A DNA stretch of 11,118 nt, taken from positions 1 to 11,118 of the forward strand of contig JBMNNN010000053.1 in NCBI GenBank assembly GCA_050942555.1. Direction: 5' to 3'. The DNA is from JAAYXU01 sp050942555 (GTDB lineage: Bacteria; Bacillota; Clostridia; Christensenellales; UMGS416). The stretch's first letter is position 1, and each line of letters opens with the position of its first letter. Positions 1 to 6,762 of this stretch are shown here, one piece after another. A program made the translations under genes and the position numbers. Under the pieces are notes generated by a model that searched no databases, was not told the DNA's origin, and saw only the letters and a list, made by a program, of their open reading frames with translations.

Positions 1-17
1 AAAAAAGGGAGTCTGCC

Positions 18-644
18 ATGTCTGTCAAATGCGAATACAAGATCTGTGAGAACACAATCTTGCTGTCGGCCCCGCAGGGGCTCAACATTTTACCGGGGCG
101 CATGATCCGCATGATGATCGCGAACATCGAAACAAAGTACCAGGTCTACGAGTACTCCGAGGTGCGCGGCATGAAAAACGCCGAAGCGATGGAGGACGTG
201 GTGGGCATCGCGCCGCTTTCGGGAGCCGTTCCGGGATGGCTGTCGGGCGGGCAGAAGCTCGTGGTTTTTCAAAAGCCGCATCCCAGCCTTTACAACGCGA
301 ACTTCATAAAGCTGACCGACGAAGAGGTGGAGAGCTTCCGCGAGGCCCTTCCGCCTGGCGAGGAATTCATCGAGGCCGACTATACCGTATCGATGCCGCC
401 GGACTTCTTCATGCTCGTCACAAAGGACATCCGCAAGTTCATCGACGTCATCACGCACCTAAAGCTGTCGTCGTTCCCGGCGGTCCGTGAGGCTGCGGCC
501 CGGCTGGGCGTCGCGGCGATCACGATATACGATGAAGCCGATATGATGGTCGAGATCAACGAACCGGGGTTCCGGGAGCTGCTGCTCACCGATGTAGACC
601 GCTTGCTGGGACCGCCGCAGACCGTCGACTCGCTGGATATATAG
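18..644 (+). CDS. Hypothetical protein, 208 residues
   Basis: I do not recognise the family. The ATG at 18 is preceded by GGGAG at 7-11 with a 6-base spacer, which fixes the start. The protein has no signal peptide and no obvious membrane span, so it is probably cytoplasmic. The first half contains a proline- and glycine-rich middle (about residues 65-95). The second half is rich in acidic residues and ends with a segment of likely helix-strand character (about 135-200). The only cysteines are at residues 5 and 10, so a metal site is not evident. Codon use has the G/C third-position bias of the neighbours, which supports real coding. A terminator follows two bases after the stop, so this gene ends its transcript and is not clearly co-transcribed with fhs. 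What lies upstream is outside the window, and the gene may be the last of a longer operon. Confidence 0.8.
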   Translation: MSVKCEYKICENTILLSAPQGLNILPGRMIRMMIANIETKYQVYEYSEVRGMKNAEAMEDVVGIAPLSGAVPGWLSGGQKLVVFQKPHPSLYNANFIKLTDEEVESFREALPPGEEFIEADYTVSMPPDFFMLVTKDIRKFIDVITHLKLSSFPAVREAAARLGVAAITIYDEADMMVEINEPGFRELLLTDVDRLLGPPQTVDSLDI

Positions 645-645
645 T

Positions 646-666
646 AACCGGCTCAGCCGGTTTTTT
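646..666 (+). terminator. Intrinsic terminator after the 208-residue protein
   Basis: AACCGG (646-651) pairs with CCGGTT (657-662) around a 5-base loop, and the T-run continues to 666. The whole element is nearly a perfect palindrome. It begins two bases after the TAG stop at 642-644. It lies only 48 bases before the fhs start, so some read-through into fhs is possible. Confidence 0.75.
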
Positions 667-714
667 CATGCGGGCCGGCACAGGCCCCGACACCAAAGAA
701 GGGAGATTTATCTC

Positions 715-2385
715 TTGCCGACCGATATCGAAATCGCCCGCCAGGTTTCGCCGCTGCCCATCATGAAGGTCGCCGAGCGCCTCGGAATCGCCGCGGACGA
801 GCTTATACCCTACGGCCACACGAAGGCCAAGATCAGCCCGCGCGTGTACGAGCGCCTCCGCGAGCGCCCCGACGGTAAGCTGATCCTCGTGACAGCGATC
901 AATCCCACGCCGGCCGGCGAGGGAAAGACGACGACCTCGGTGGGGCTTGGCGACGCGCTGCGCCGCCTGGGCCGCAGCGTGTGCGTGGCGCTGCGCGAGC
1001 CTTCGCTGGGCCCGGTATTTGGCAGCAAGGGCGGAGCGGCCGGAGGCGGCTGGGCGCAGGTTGTGCCGATGGAGGACCTCAATCTCCATTTCACCGGCGA
1101 TATGCATGCCGTATCGTCGGCGCACAATCTGCTCTCCGCGATGCTCGACAACCATATCTATCAGGGAAACGCGCTGGACATCGACCCCGAAACGATCACA
1201 TGGCGGCGGGTCATGGACATGAACGACCGGCAGCTGCGCAGGATCCAAAGCGGTCTTGGCAATAAGGGCGGCATTCCCCGGGCAGACGGATTCGATATCA
1301 CCGCCGCGTCCGAGATCATGGCGGTATTTTGCCTCGCTTCCGACCTCAGGGATCTGGAGCGCCGCCTGGCGCGCATACTCGTTGCCCGCACCCGGGACGG
1401 AAGGCCGGTAACCGCGGGCGACCTTCATGCGGCCGGGGCGATGGCGGTGCTTCTCCGGGACGCCTTTGCGCCCAATCTCGTGCAGACGCTCGAGCATACG
1501 CCCGTGTTCGTACACGGAGGGCCCTTCGCGAACATCGCGCACGGCTGCAACAGCATCGTCGCCACGCGGCTGGCCCTGAAGCTGGCCGATTATGTGGTCA
1601 CCGAAGCGGGCTTTGGCGCGGATCTTGGTGCTGAGAAATTCATGGACATTGTATGCCCGGCAGCGGGCTTCGCTCCGTCGGCGGTGGTCATCGTGGCCTC
1701 GGTCCGTGCGCTAAAGTACCACGGCGGCGTGGGCAGGGACGGCCTGACGCGCGCCGATCCGGGCAGCGTGCAGCGCGGCGCGGCCAATCTCGAAAAGCAC
1801 ATCGAAAACATGACCGGTTTGTTCGCGCGTCCGGTGATCGTGGCGATCAACCGCTTCGCGACCGATACCGACGCGGAGATCGCGGCCGCGACCTCCGCGT
1901 GCCGCGCGATGGGCGTACCAGTGGAGGTCTGCGATGTCTGGAGCCGGGGCGGCGCGGGGGGCGAGGCGCTGGCCCGCGAGGTGCTCCGCCTGACCGGGCT
2001 GGCGGCGCCTCCGCTTCCCAGGCTGTATGATCCACGGCAGCCTATTCGCGAGAAGATACGCCGCATCGTGGTCGACTGCTACGGCGGGGGCGACGTCGCC
2101 TACACGCCCGAAGCGCTCCGCGCGATCGACGCGATCGAGGCGATGGGCTATGCGGACCTTCCGGTGTGCATGGCCAAAACGCAGTATTCGTTGTCCGACT
2201 GCCCCAGGCTCGTCGGCCGCCCGCGGGGCTTTACGCTGCGCGTGCGCGATGTTCGGGTCAGCGCCGGGGCGGGGTTCCTGGTGGCGCTCACCGGGACGAT
2301 CATGACGATGCCCGGCCTGCCGGCCCAGCCGGCTGCAAACACGATCGGCATGACGCCCGAAGGCCTCGTATACGGTTTGTTCTAG
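715..2385 (+). CDS. fhs: Formate-tetrahydrofolate ligase
   Basis: This cytoplasmic enzyme joins formate to tetrahydrofolate with ATP, giving 10-formyl-THF for purine and formyl-Met synthesis. In acetogens it is a step of the methyl branch of the Wood-Ljungdahl pathway. The 556-residue length is normal for the family. Visible motifs are the ATP-binding loop TPAGEGKT (residues 65-72), FGSKGGAAGGG (102-112), GPFANIAHGCNS (269-280), TEAGFGADLGAEKFMD (296-311), VRALKYHGG (330-338) and a C-terminal TMPGLP. The start is a TTG at 715, preceded by GGGAG at 701-705 with a 9-base spacer. No ATG lies nearby in frame. The stop overlaps the ribosome binding site of the next gene, so the two are co-transcribed. 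No convincing promoter was found in the 48 bases after the upstream terminator. Identification is very secure. Whether it serves acetogenesis or only biosynthesis cannot be told here. Confidence 0.97.
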   Translation: MPTDIEIARQVSPLPIMKVAERLGIAADELIPYGHTKAKISPRVYERLRERPDGKLILVTAINPTPAGEGKTTTSVGLGDALRRLGRSVCVALREPSLGPVFGSKGGAAGGGWAQVVPMEDLNLHFTGDMHAVSSAHNLLSAMLDNHIYQGNALDIDPETITWRRVMDMNDRQLRRIQSGLGNKGGIPRADGFDITAASEIMAVFCLASDLRDLERRLARILVARTRDGRPVTAGDLHAAGAMAVLLRDAFAPNLVQTLEHTPVFVHGGPFANIAHGCNSIVATRLALKLADYVVTEAGFGADLGAEKFMDIVCPAAGFAPSAVVIVASVRALKYHGGVGRDGLTRADPGSVQRGAANLEKHIENMTGLFARPVIVAINRFATDTDAEIAAATSACRAMGVPVEVCDVWSRGGAGGEALAREVLRLTGLAAPPLPRLYDPRQPIREKIRRIVVDCYGGGDVAYTPEALRAIDAIEAMGYADLPVCMAKTQYSLSDCPRLVGRPRGFTLRVRDVRVSAGAGFLVALTGTIMTMPGLPAQPAANTIGMTPEGLVYGLF

Positions 2386-2396
2386 GAGGGATTCCG

Positions 2397-3257
2397 TTGC
2401 CGCTTGTCAACCCGCTCCCATATATCCTGAAGGCCCTCGACAGGGGCGTGGCCATCGCAGCATTTAATATACACAACCTTGAGACCCTGCAGGCGGTAAC
2501 CGAGGGCGCAGCCCGGCTGCGCGCGCCGGTAATCGTGCAGACCAGCCCCGGCACGCTCGCGCACATGGGACTTGCGTATGTCGCTGCATGCTGCCGCGTC
2601 GCATCGGATCAATATGACGTCCCCATCGCGCTGCATATGGATCACTGCCGGGATTTCGATACGCTGGTGCGCTGCCTGCAGGCGGGCTATACGTCGCTCA
2701 TGGTGGACGCGAGCCACCTGCCGTTTGCCGAGAACGTCGCGCTGACGCGGCGGGTGGTTGCAATGGGCCGCGCCGCAGGCATTCCGGTCGAGGCGGAGCT
2801 GGGCCGGGTCGGCGGCACCGAGGACGAGCTCACGGTGGACGAGCGCAGCGCGACGATGACCGATCCCGGTCAGGCTGAGGAATTCGTGCGCGCGACAGGC
2901 GTAGACACGCTGGCCGTCGCAATCGGCACCGCGCACGGCGTATACAGGGGCGAGCCCCGGCTTGACTTTGCGAGGCTGTCGGCGATACGGGGACGGGTTT
3001 CGGTGCCGCTCGTGCTGCACGGCGCGTCGGGCGTGCCCGACGGGGCGGTGCGGGAGGCCCTGCGCCGGGGCATCGCGAAGGTCAATATCGCGACCGAGCT
3101 CAAGCTCCCGATGGCCGCCGCGATCCGCGGGGCGCTCGCCGACCCAGGGCAGAGCGACCCCCGCGTCTATCTGGGACGCGCGCGCGACGCGGTGCGCGAA
3201 GTGGTCGAGCGCAAGATCCGGCTGTGCGGCTGCGACGGGCTGGCCGATTCGCCGTGA
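2397..3257 (+). CDS. Class II ketose-bisphosphate aldolase (GatY/KbaY-like)
   Basis: Zinc-dependent aldolase that cleaves tagatose-1,6- or fructose-1,6-bisphosphate to dihydroxyacetone phosphate and glyceraldehyde 3-phosphate. The start is TTG at 2397, with AGGAGGG at 2384-2390 and a 6-base spacer. An in-frame reading back to 2166 runs inside fhs and is not the gene. This gives 286 residues, the length of GatY/KbaY. The order of motifs follows that family: FNIHNLET (23-30), HMDHCRDFD (80-88, with the expected catalytic Asp82 and zinc ligand His83), DASHLPFAEN (104-113), EAELGR (132-137), IGTAHG with His180, LHGASG with His208, KVNIAT (228-233) and a terminal CGC-containing tail. FNIHNLET and the tail favour the tagatose-bisphosphate type over the standard glycolytic type, but substrate cannot be settled from sequence. 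The gene follows fhs by 11 bases and precedes pduL by 53 bases on the same strand. No tagatose pathway gene is visible. Confidence 0.93.
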   Translation: MPLVNPLPYILKALDRGVAIAAFNIHNLETLQAVTEGAARLRAPVIVQTSPGTLAHMGLAYVAACCRVASDQYDVPIALHMDHCRDFDTLVRCLQAGYTSLMVDASHLPFAENVALTRRVVAMGRAAGIPVEAELGRVGGTEDELTVDERSATMTDPGQAEEFVRATGVDTLAVAIGTAHGVYRGEPRLDFARLSAIRGRVSVPLVLHGASGVPDGAVREALRRGIAKVNIATELKLPMAAAIRGALADPGQSDPRVYLGRARDAVREVVERKIRLCGCDGLADSP

Positions 3258-3310
3258 TATCGTAACGAATCCCGCCGCGCCTGCGGCAGGTTAATATTGG
3301 AGGAGTCATT

Positions 3311-3889
3311 ATGCAAAAACCCGATTTTATGGTGGAGGTCTCCGCCCGGCACGTGCATCTGAGCCGCGCCGACATGGATATCCTGTTCGGAAAGGGCTCG
3401 GAGCTCACCGTGAAGCGCTATCTGTCCCAGCCGGGACAGTTCCTCAGCGAGGAGCGCGTGGATGTGGTAGGCCCCAAGCGGACGCTGTCAGGCGTATCGG
3501 TACTGGGCCCGCTCCGGTCGGAAACGCAGGTCGAGGTATCGATGACCGACTGCTTCACGCTAGGCGTCATCGCCCCGGTGCGCGAGTCGGGCAAAACCGT
3601 GGGCACTCCCGGCGTGAAGCTGGTAGGCCCCTGCGGAGAGGTCACGCTGGATCGCGGGCTCATCGTCGCAAAGCGCCATGTCCATATGCGTCCCGAGGAC
3701 GCAGAGGCGTTTGGCGTCACCGACAAGCAGATCGTTTCGGTGTCGGTCGACGCCCCCCGTCCGGTCACGTTCGGCGACGTCGTGGTGCGCGTGAGTCCCA
3801 ACTATGCGCTGGCGATGCACGTGGATACCGACGAGGGCAACGCCGCGGGCATCGGCCGGGAAGGATGCCGCGGCTGCATCGCGGAGTAA
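3311..3889 (+). CDS. pduL: Phosphate acyltransferase, PduL type
   Basis: PduL moves the acyl group of acetyl- or propionyl-CoA to phosphate. It is unrelated in sequence to Pta, and with acetate kinase it yields ATP and acetate. The 192 residues contain the family's two halves and its histidine motifs: SARHVHLS (11-18), AKRHVHM (120-126) and HVDTDEGNAAG (170-180), expected to hold the zinc ions. The ATG at 3311 follows GGAGGAG at 3299-3305 with a 5-base spacer. Microcompartment forms of PduL carry an N-terminal targeting helix before the first conserved strand. Here only about 6 residues precede it, so this is probably the free cytoplasmic form acting as the main phosphotransacetylase. The C-terminal tail holds a CRGC pair of unknown meaning. 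It is last in the fhs-aldolase-pduL cluster and is followed by a strong terminator. No acetate kinase gene is in the window. Confidence 0.95.
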   Translation: MQKPDFMVEVSARHVHLSRADMDILFGKGSELTVKRYLSQPGQFLSEERVDVVGPKRTLSGVSVLGPLRSETQVEVSMTDCFTLGVIAPVRESGKTVGTPGVKLVGPCGEVTLDRGLIVAKRHVHMRPEDAEAFGVTDKQIVSVSVDAPRPVTFGDVVVRVSPNYALAMHVDTDEGNAAGIGREGCRGCIAE

Positions 3890-3904
3890 AACCAGGCGCA
3901 AATG

Positions 3905-3938
3905 TAACCAGGGCCCCCGCGGAGGCCCTGGTTATTTT
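3905..3938 (+). terminator. Intrinsic terminator after pduL
   Basis: An 11-bp perfect stem (3905-3915 with 3924-3934), with an 8-base loop, is followed by TTTT on the plus strand. It lies 15 bases after the pduL stop and between two convergent genes. The minus-strand side has only a short T-run (ATTT), so it serves mainly the plus-strand cluster, though it may also slow transcription coming from the flavoprotein gene. Confidence 0.85.
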
Positions 3939-3957
3939 ATCCGGGTATAGCGCTTCC

Positions 3958-4506
3958 TTACCGCTCCGCAAGCGAGCGGACGGCGGCGCGGATAGCGTCG
4001 AGCTGGTACTCCCGCGAGTACCGCGTGATGGGAATCCGGTCGTGTATGACCGCCCGCATATGCTGCATCGCGCGCTCCATTTGCGCCATGCAGGTTACGG
4101 TTCCGCCCCCTCCCCCGCCTGCCGCCGCCACGCATACGACCGGTTTGCCGTATAGGCGGCTTTTTTCCTGGGCCGTGGCCTCACAGCGCCGCAGCCGGTC
4201 GAAAAATGCCTTGTGGGCCTCGCTGGGCTCTCCCCAGTAGACCGGCGTGACCGCCACCAGCGCATCGGCCTGCGCGATCTGCCGTTGCAGCGCGTCGAAA
4301 TCGTCCCCGATGCAGCATACGTGCGCTTGCCGGCATGTCCCCCAGCCGTCGCCGCAGGCCCGGCACCGCTCCAGCGTATGTTCGTTCAGGCTGATCCAGC
4401 GGCACATGGCCCCGGCATCCTCCGCGCCCACCTTCGCGGCCCGGGCGCAGGCCGCCGTCAGGCCATTATCGTTGGGGCTGGATGAAAGGATCAGTATATT
4501 TTTCAT
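3958..4506 (-). CDS. Flavodoxin-fold NAD(P)H-dependent oxidoreductase (iron-sulfur flavoprotein-like)
   Basis: A 182-residue cytoplasmic protein of the FMN reductase / iron-sulfur flavoprotein superfamily. Such proteins bind FMN and pass electrons from NAD(P)H or ferredoxin. The true substrate is unknown. The N-terminal strand MKNILILSSSPNDNGLT (1-17) is the FMN phosphate loop, TPVYWGEPSEAHKAFFDR (87-104) is the second flavin segment, and a glycine run (130-135) forms the third loop. Between them lie five cysteines (48, 51, 58, 64, 65) in a GWGTC-containing stretch followed by DDFD. Iron-sulfur flavoproteins place a compact cysteine motif there to bind a 4Fe-4S cluster. The spacing here is looser than the classic form, so a cluster is possible but not sure. 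The ATG at 4506 has a GGGAGGGGAG ribosome binding site just upstream, and its own promoter lies 40-70 bases upstream. It is transcribed separately from the DUF3810 gene behind it. Confidence 0.85.
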   Translation of the reverse strand: MKNILILSSSPNDNGLTAACARAAKVGAEDAGAMCRWISLNEHTLERCRACGDGWGTCRQAHVCCIGDDFDALQRQIAQADALVAVTPVYWGEPSEAHKAFFDRLRRCEATAQEKSRLYGKPVVCVAAAGGGGGGTVTCMAQMERAMQHMRAVIHDRIPITRYSREYQLDAIRAAVRSLAER

Positions 4507-4544
4507 GGTGGCTCCCCTCCCGCAGATCGTTCGTCCTCATGCAA

Positions 4545-4573
4545 ATAATACCATCTTCCGCCTGAGGTGGCAA
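4545..4573 (-). promoter_or_regulatory. Sigma-A-type promoter of the flavoprotein gene
   Basis: On the minus strand the -35 box is TTGCCA (4573-4568) and the -10 box TATTAT (4550-4545), with a 17-base spacer. Each differs from consensus by one base. The expected start of the transcript near 4538 gives a leader of about 30 bases ending in the purine-rich ribosome binding site. The -35 box lies in the loop of an 8-bp inverted repeat (4555-4562 with 4587-4594), which might be an operator. Confidence 0.65.
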
Positions 4574-4615
4574 ATCCATGAGATGGGGCGGAAGTCTGCC
4601 GCTCCCCTTTACCCG

Positions 4616-5785
4616 TTAATCCGCTTGCTCCCCCGCCGTCCGCATCCGCCGCTCGGCCAGCAGCAGGTCCACCATGCGCCCGTAGCTCATGACGCCGTCC
4701 TGCTGCTTGTTGGACTGCAGATAGGTGTTGTTGATCTGCGTCGCGGTCTCGGCGACCGGCCCCTTGAACTGATCCCAGAACACGCTGCGCGCCCACAGAT
4801 CGCGCCGGATTCCCTCGCAGTAGAGCGCGTGCAGCGTGCGGTGCGCGTCCTGATCCGCGCCGTAGAGCGCGTTCATCGCGTGTATGGCCGCCAGCAGCAG
4901 CCCCGAATATGTTAGATACTCATCGTCTGAAGCGCGGCATGCCATAAACGCGATGAAATTGGCCTCGTCCTCCCGCGCAAAGCCCCGCTGGTGGGCCGCT
5001 TCGTGTGCGGCGTTCGCTCCCAGCAGCGGATACGGGACGGCCACGTTGACATTCGCCTCCAGCGTGAAGGGCGAGAATATACCGGTAATCTCGGTAAAGC
5101 ACATGGGGCGCGAAGCCAGCACGGGCTTGGGCGCGGCGTACCGCCCGCCCATCCATTCGATCGTGTCGCTGAGCTTCTCATAGGCGGCGGGAATGAGCGC
5201 GAGCACTTCCTCCGTGGCAAAAGGCGGCGCCACCACGCCGTTTTCGTCCTCGGGAAGCGTCATGCGAATCGCGTTCGCGCGCAGAATAAGCTCCTCGCAC
5301 AGATCGGCGAGCTCCCCGGCCGAGGAAGGGCGGGCGTCCCAGCCCAGCCTGTCGGCAAGCGGCATCCTGTGGTAATTAAGACCCCAGAAGCCGATAAATA
5401 TCGCGTACAGCACGGTCGCGGCCAGCGCGAGCCCCACGACGAGGTTTGCCAGCCTGTAGAGCCTGTGCGGCCCGGCAACGACCCGGACCAGCGTATAGAC
5501 CACCAGTCCGGCGGTAAGCAGCAGCGCGGCATAGACCAGTATCTCAAATGCAGAAAACGGAACCCAACCGAAAAGAAAGCCCCATGCCTGGGATATGAAC
5601 GGATAGACGCGGCGCGAATAGATCGTCTCGACTGCGCGCGGGTTGGCCGCGGCCCACTCGACCGTCAGTAGCGTCAGCGGAAAAAGGGAAAGCCACAGCA
5701 TCCGGACGAGGAGCCTGCTCCACGTGCGGCCGGGCGGCGGGGAAACCCACGCGTTTATGCCGGTTCTTTTGTCGGTCTTTCTCAT
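4616..5785 (-). CDS. DUF3810-family membrane protein with an HExxH motif
   Basis: A 389-residue membrane protein of the DUF3810 family, function not established. Three hydrophobic spans are visible at about residues 25-44, 80-102 and 114-135. The third is followed at once by GFWGLNYHRMPL (132-143), a hallmark of the family. The long C-terminal part is soluble and carries HEAAHQRGFAREDEANF (261-277). This HExxH, with the acidic ED.E stretch 8-10 residues on, looks like a zinc-metallopeptidase active site of the gluzincin kind, so a membrane-anchored protease is a fair inference, unproven. The ATG at 5785 begins on the base right after the TAG of the DUF1638 gene, and only a weak AGAG precedes it, so translation is probably coupled. 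The first 20 residues are basic and fit a cytoplasmic N-terminus. No T-tailed terminator was found between its stop and the flavoprotein gene. Confidence 0.85.
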   Translation of the reverse strand: MRKTDKRTGINAWVSPPPGRTWSRLLVRMLWLSLFPLTLLTVEWAAANPRAVETIYSRRVYPFISQAWGFLFGWVPFSAFEILVYAALLLTAGLVVYTLVRVVAGPHRLYRLANLVVGLALAATVLYAIFIGFWGLNYHRMPLADRLGWDARPSSAGELADLCEELILRANAIRMTLPEDENGVVAPPFATEEVLALIPAAYEKLSDTIEWMGGRYAAPKPVLASRPMCFTEITGIFSPFTLEANVNVAVPYPLLGANAAHEAAHQRGFAREDEANFIAFMACRASDDEYLTYSGLLLAAIHAMNALYGADQDAHRTLHALYCEGIRRDLWARSVFWDQFKGPVAETATQINNTYLQSNKQQDGVMSYGRMVDLLLAERRMRTAGEQAD

Positions 5786-6505
5786 CTATACGGCTCTGAT
5801 GATTCGCTCGTCGTAGCTGGGCTCGATCGTGCGGCCCGGCGACACCACCAGAAAATCCTCCTCGTTCCAGTCTCCCTCCAGCAGCCGGCGCGCCAGCGCG
5901 TCGTCGCCGCGGTGCTCCTCGTAGCTCCACCCCAGATATCCGGCGCAGTCCCGCGTATAGGCAGCCTGATCGGGGCTCCAGAGCGCCGACCAGGACACAT
6001 ACACCGCGCAGTTGTATTTTTTCATCCAACCCTGTTCGGTTTCCATCAAATACCGGGCGTTATCCTCTCCGTATTTGGCCAGATACTCGGCATATACGCG
6101 CTCGAAGCGCTCCCGCCCCGGCTGCAGCGTGTGCTCAATCCAGCCCGGAGAGTACCAGTATATGCCCCCCTCACGGCCGTGGAACGCTTCGTGATACCGC
6201 TGCCTCGACCCCAGCAGCAGCGTGATACAGTCATGTCCCCGGGCGACGACCAGCGGCGTTTTCCTTGCGCGCAGCCCTGCGATGCCGTTGCTGCACAGAC
6301 AGTATCCCAGCAGTATCGCGTCGTAGTCGGTGTCTTCGGCCTCTGTGCGGTCAATTTCGCGCTGCACGCTTTCCCGCAGCAGATCGGGCGTATTGTGAAG
6401 CTGCTGCCGCATCAGCGAGATTTCCACCGTGTTTTTGGCATGCGCAGCCAGCATATACATCTCGCGCATCAGCACCTTGCAGGCGATGGCCCGGTATCTC
6501 TTCAT
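5786..6505 (-). CDS. DUF1638 domain-containing protein
   Basis: A 239-residue soluble protein matching the DUF1638 family of anaerobic bacteria and methanogens. Its biochemical role is unknown to me. The family signature runs ACKVLMRE near the N-terminus (Cys9), then LGYCLCSNG (66-74, Cys69 and Cys71), then ARGHDCITLLLGS (88-100, His91 and Cys93). These conserved Cys and His residues could hold a metal or a cofactor. Members of this family are often seen near corrinoid-dependent methyltransferase genes, but none lies in this window. I chose ATG at 6505. A GTG directly before it (6508) would leave only 2 bases after the GGGGAGA ribosome binding site (6517-6511), while the ATG leaves 5. It has a good promoter at 6535-6564 and heads a two-gene unit with the DUF3810 protein. 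Confidence 0.85.
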   Translation of the reverse strand: MKRYRAIACKVLMREMYMLAAHAKNTVEISLMRQQLHNTPDLLRESVQREIDRTEAEDTDYDAILLGYCLCSNGIAGLRARKTPLVVARGHDCITLLLGSRQRYHEAFHGREGGIYWYSPGWIEHTLQPGRERFERVYAEYLAKYGEDNARYLMETEQGWMKKYNCAVYVSWSALWSPDQAAYTRDCAGYLGWSYEEHRGDDALARRLLEGDWNEEDFLVVSPGRTIEPSYDERIIRAV

Positions 6506-6534
6506 CACGCTCTCCCCATGATTCCTTCATGTTC

Positions 6535-6564
6535 ATTATAGACAATGCGGGCCGCCCGGCGCAA
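6535..6564 (-). promoter_or_regulatory. Promoter of the DUF1638-DUF3810 unit
   Basis: On the minus strand a perfect -10 box TATAAT (6540-6535) lies 18 bases after a weak -35 box TTGCGC (6564-6559). The expected transcript start near 6528 is about 23 bases before the start codon, with the ribosome binding site between. A small palindrome, GTAAA-AAC-TTTAC (6565-6577), sits right against the -35 box and could be a regulator site. Confidence 0.6.
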
Positions 6565-6724
6565 GTAAAAACTTTACCAGGGAGGGCGCGATATTGCCGA
6601 AAAACGCGCGGCGGGCGTGGATGCGCAGCGCCGGAAATGTCTTTTTTCCCGACCGAATCGGCGTTTTGTGATCCATGCACAGCGATTTGACTTCTCCCGC
6701 GGCACATAAGTTATATTTTAGCAC

Positions 6725-6762
6725 AAAAAAACGACTCCCCGCGCCCGCCTGTGTACAGTCGT
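6725..6762 (-). terminator. Terminator behind the gene remnant
   Basis: On the minus strand ACGACT (6762-6757) pairs with AGTCGT (6736-6731), and T residues follow (complement of the A-run 6725-6731). The loop of 20 bases is long and GC-rich. The stem overlaps the last base of the stop codon region of the minus-strand open frame. It supports that this frame was once a transcribed gene. Confidence 0.5.

Noticed and set aside
586..1542. Long minus-strand open frame of 318 codons opposite fhs
   Set aside because: It is the complement of a secure fhs gene. Long antisense frames are common in high-GC coding DNA, and the translation is Arg/His-rich with no motif.
2166..2396. Longer version of the aldolase starting inside fhs
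   Set aside because: The extension overlaps fhs and has no family similarity. A strong ribosome binding site at 2384-2390 points to TTG at 2397, and the resulting length equals the family length.
3267..3292. Small hairpin GCCGC/GCGGC between the aldolase and pduL
   Set aside because: Five pairs with no T-run, in GC-rich DNA. Not enough to call a terminator or a processing site.
4555..4594. Inverted repeat as terminator of the DUF3810 gene
   Set aside because: The 8-bp arms are 24 bases apart and no T-run follows. It overlaps the flavoprotein promoter and is more likely an operator, or chance.
4991..5671. Plus-strand open frame of 226 codons opposite the DUF3810 gene, and similarly 5912-6541 opposite DUF1638
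   Set aside because: The minus-strand frames match known families and have proper starts. The plus-strand readings are low-complexity, charged shadow translations.
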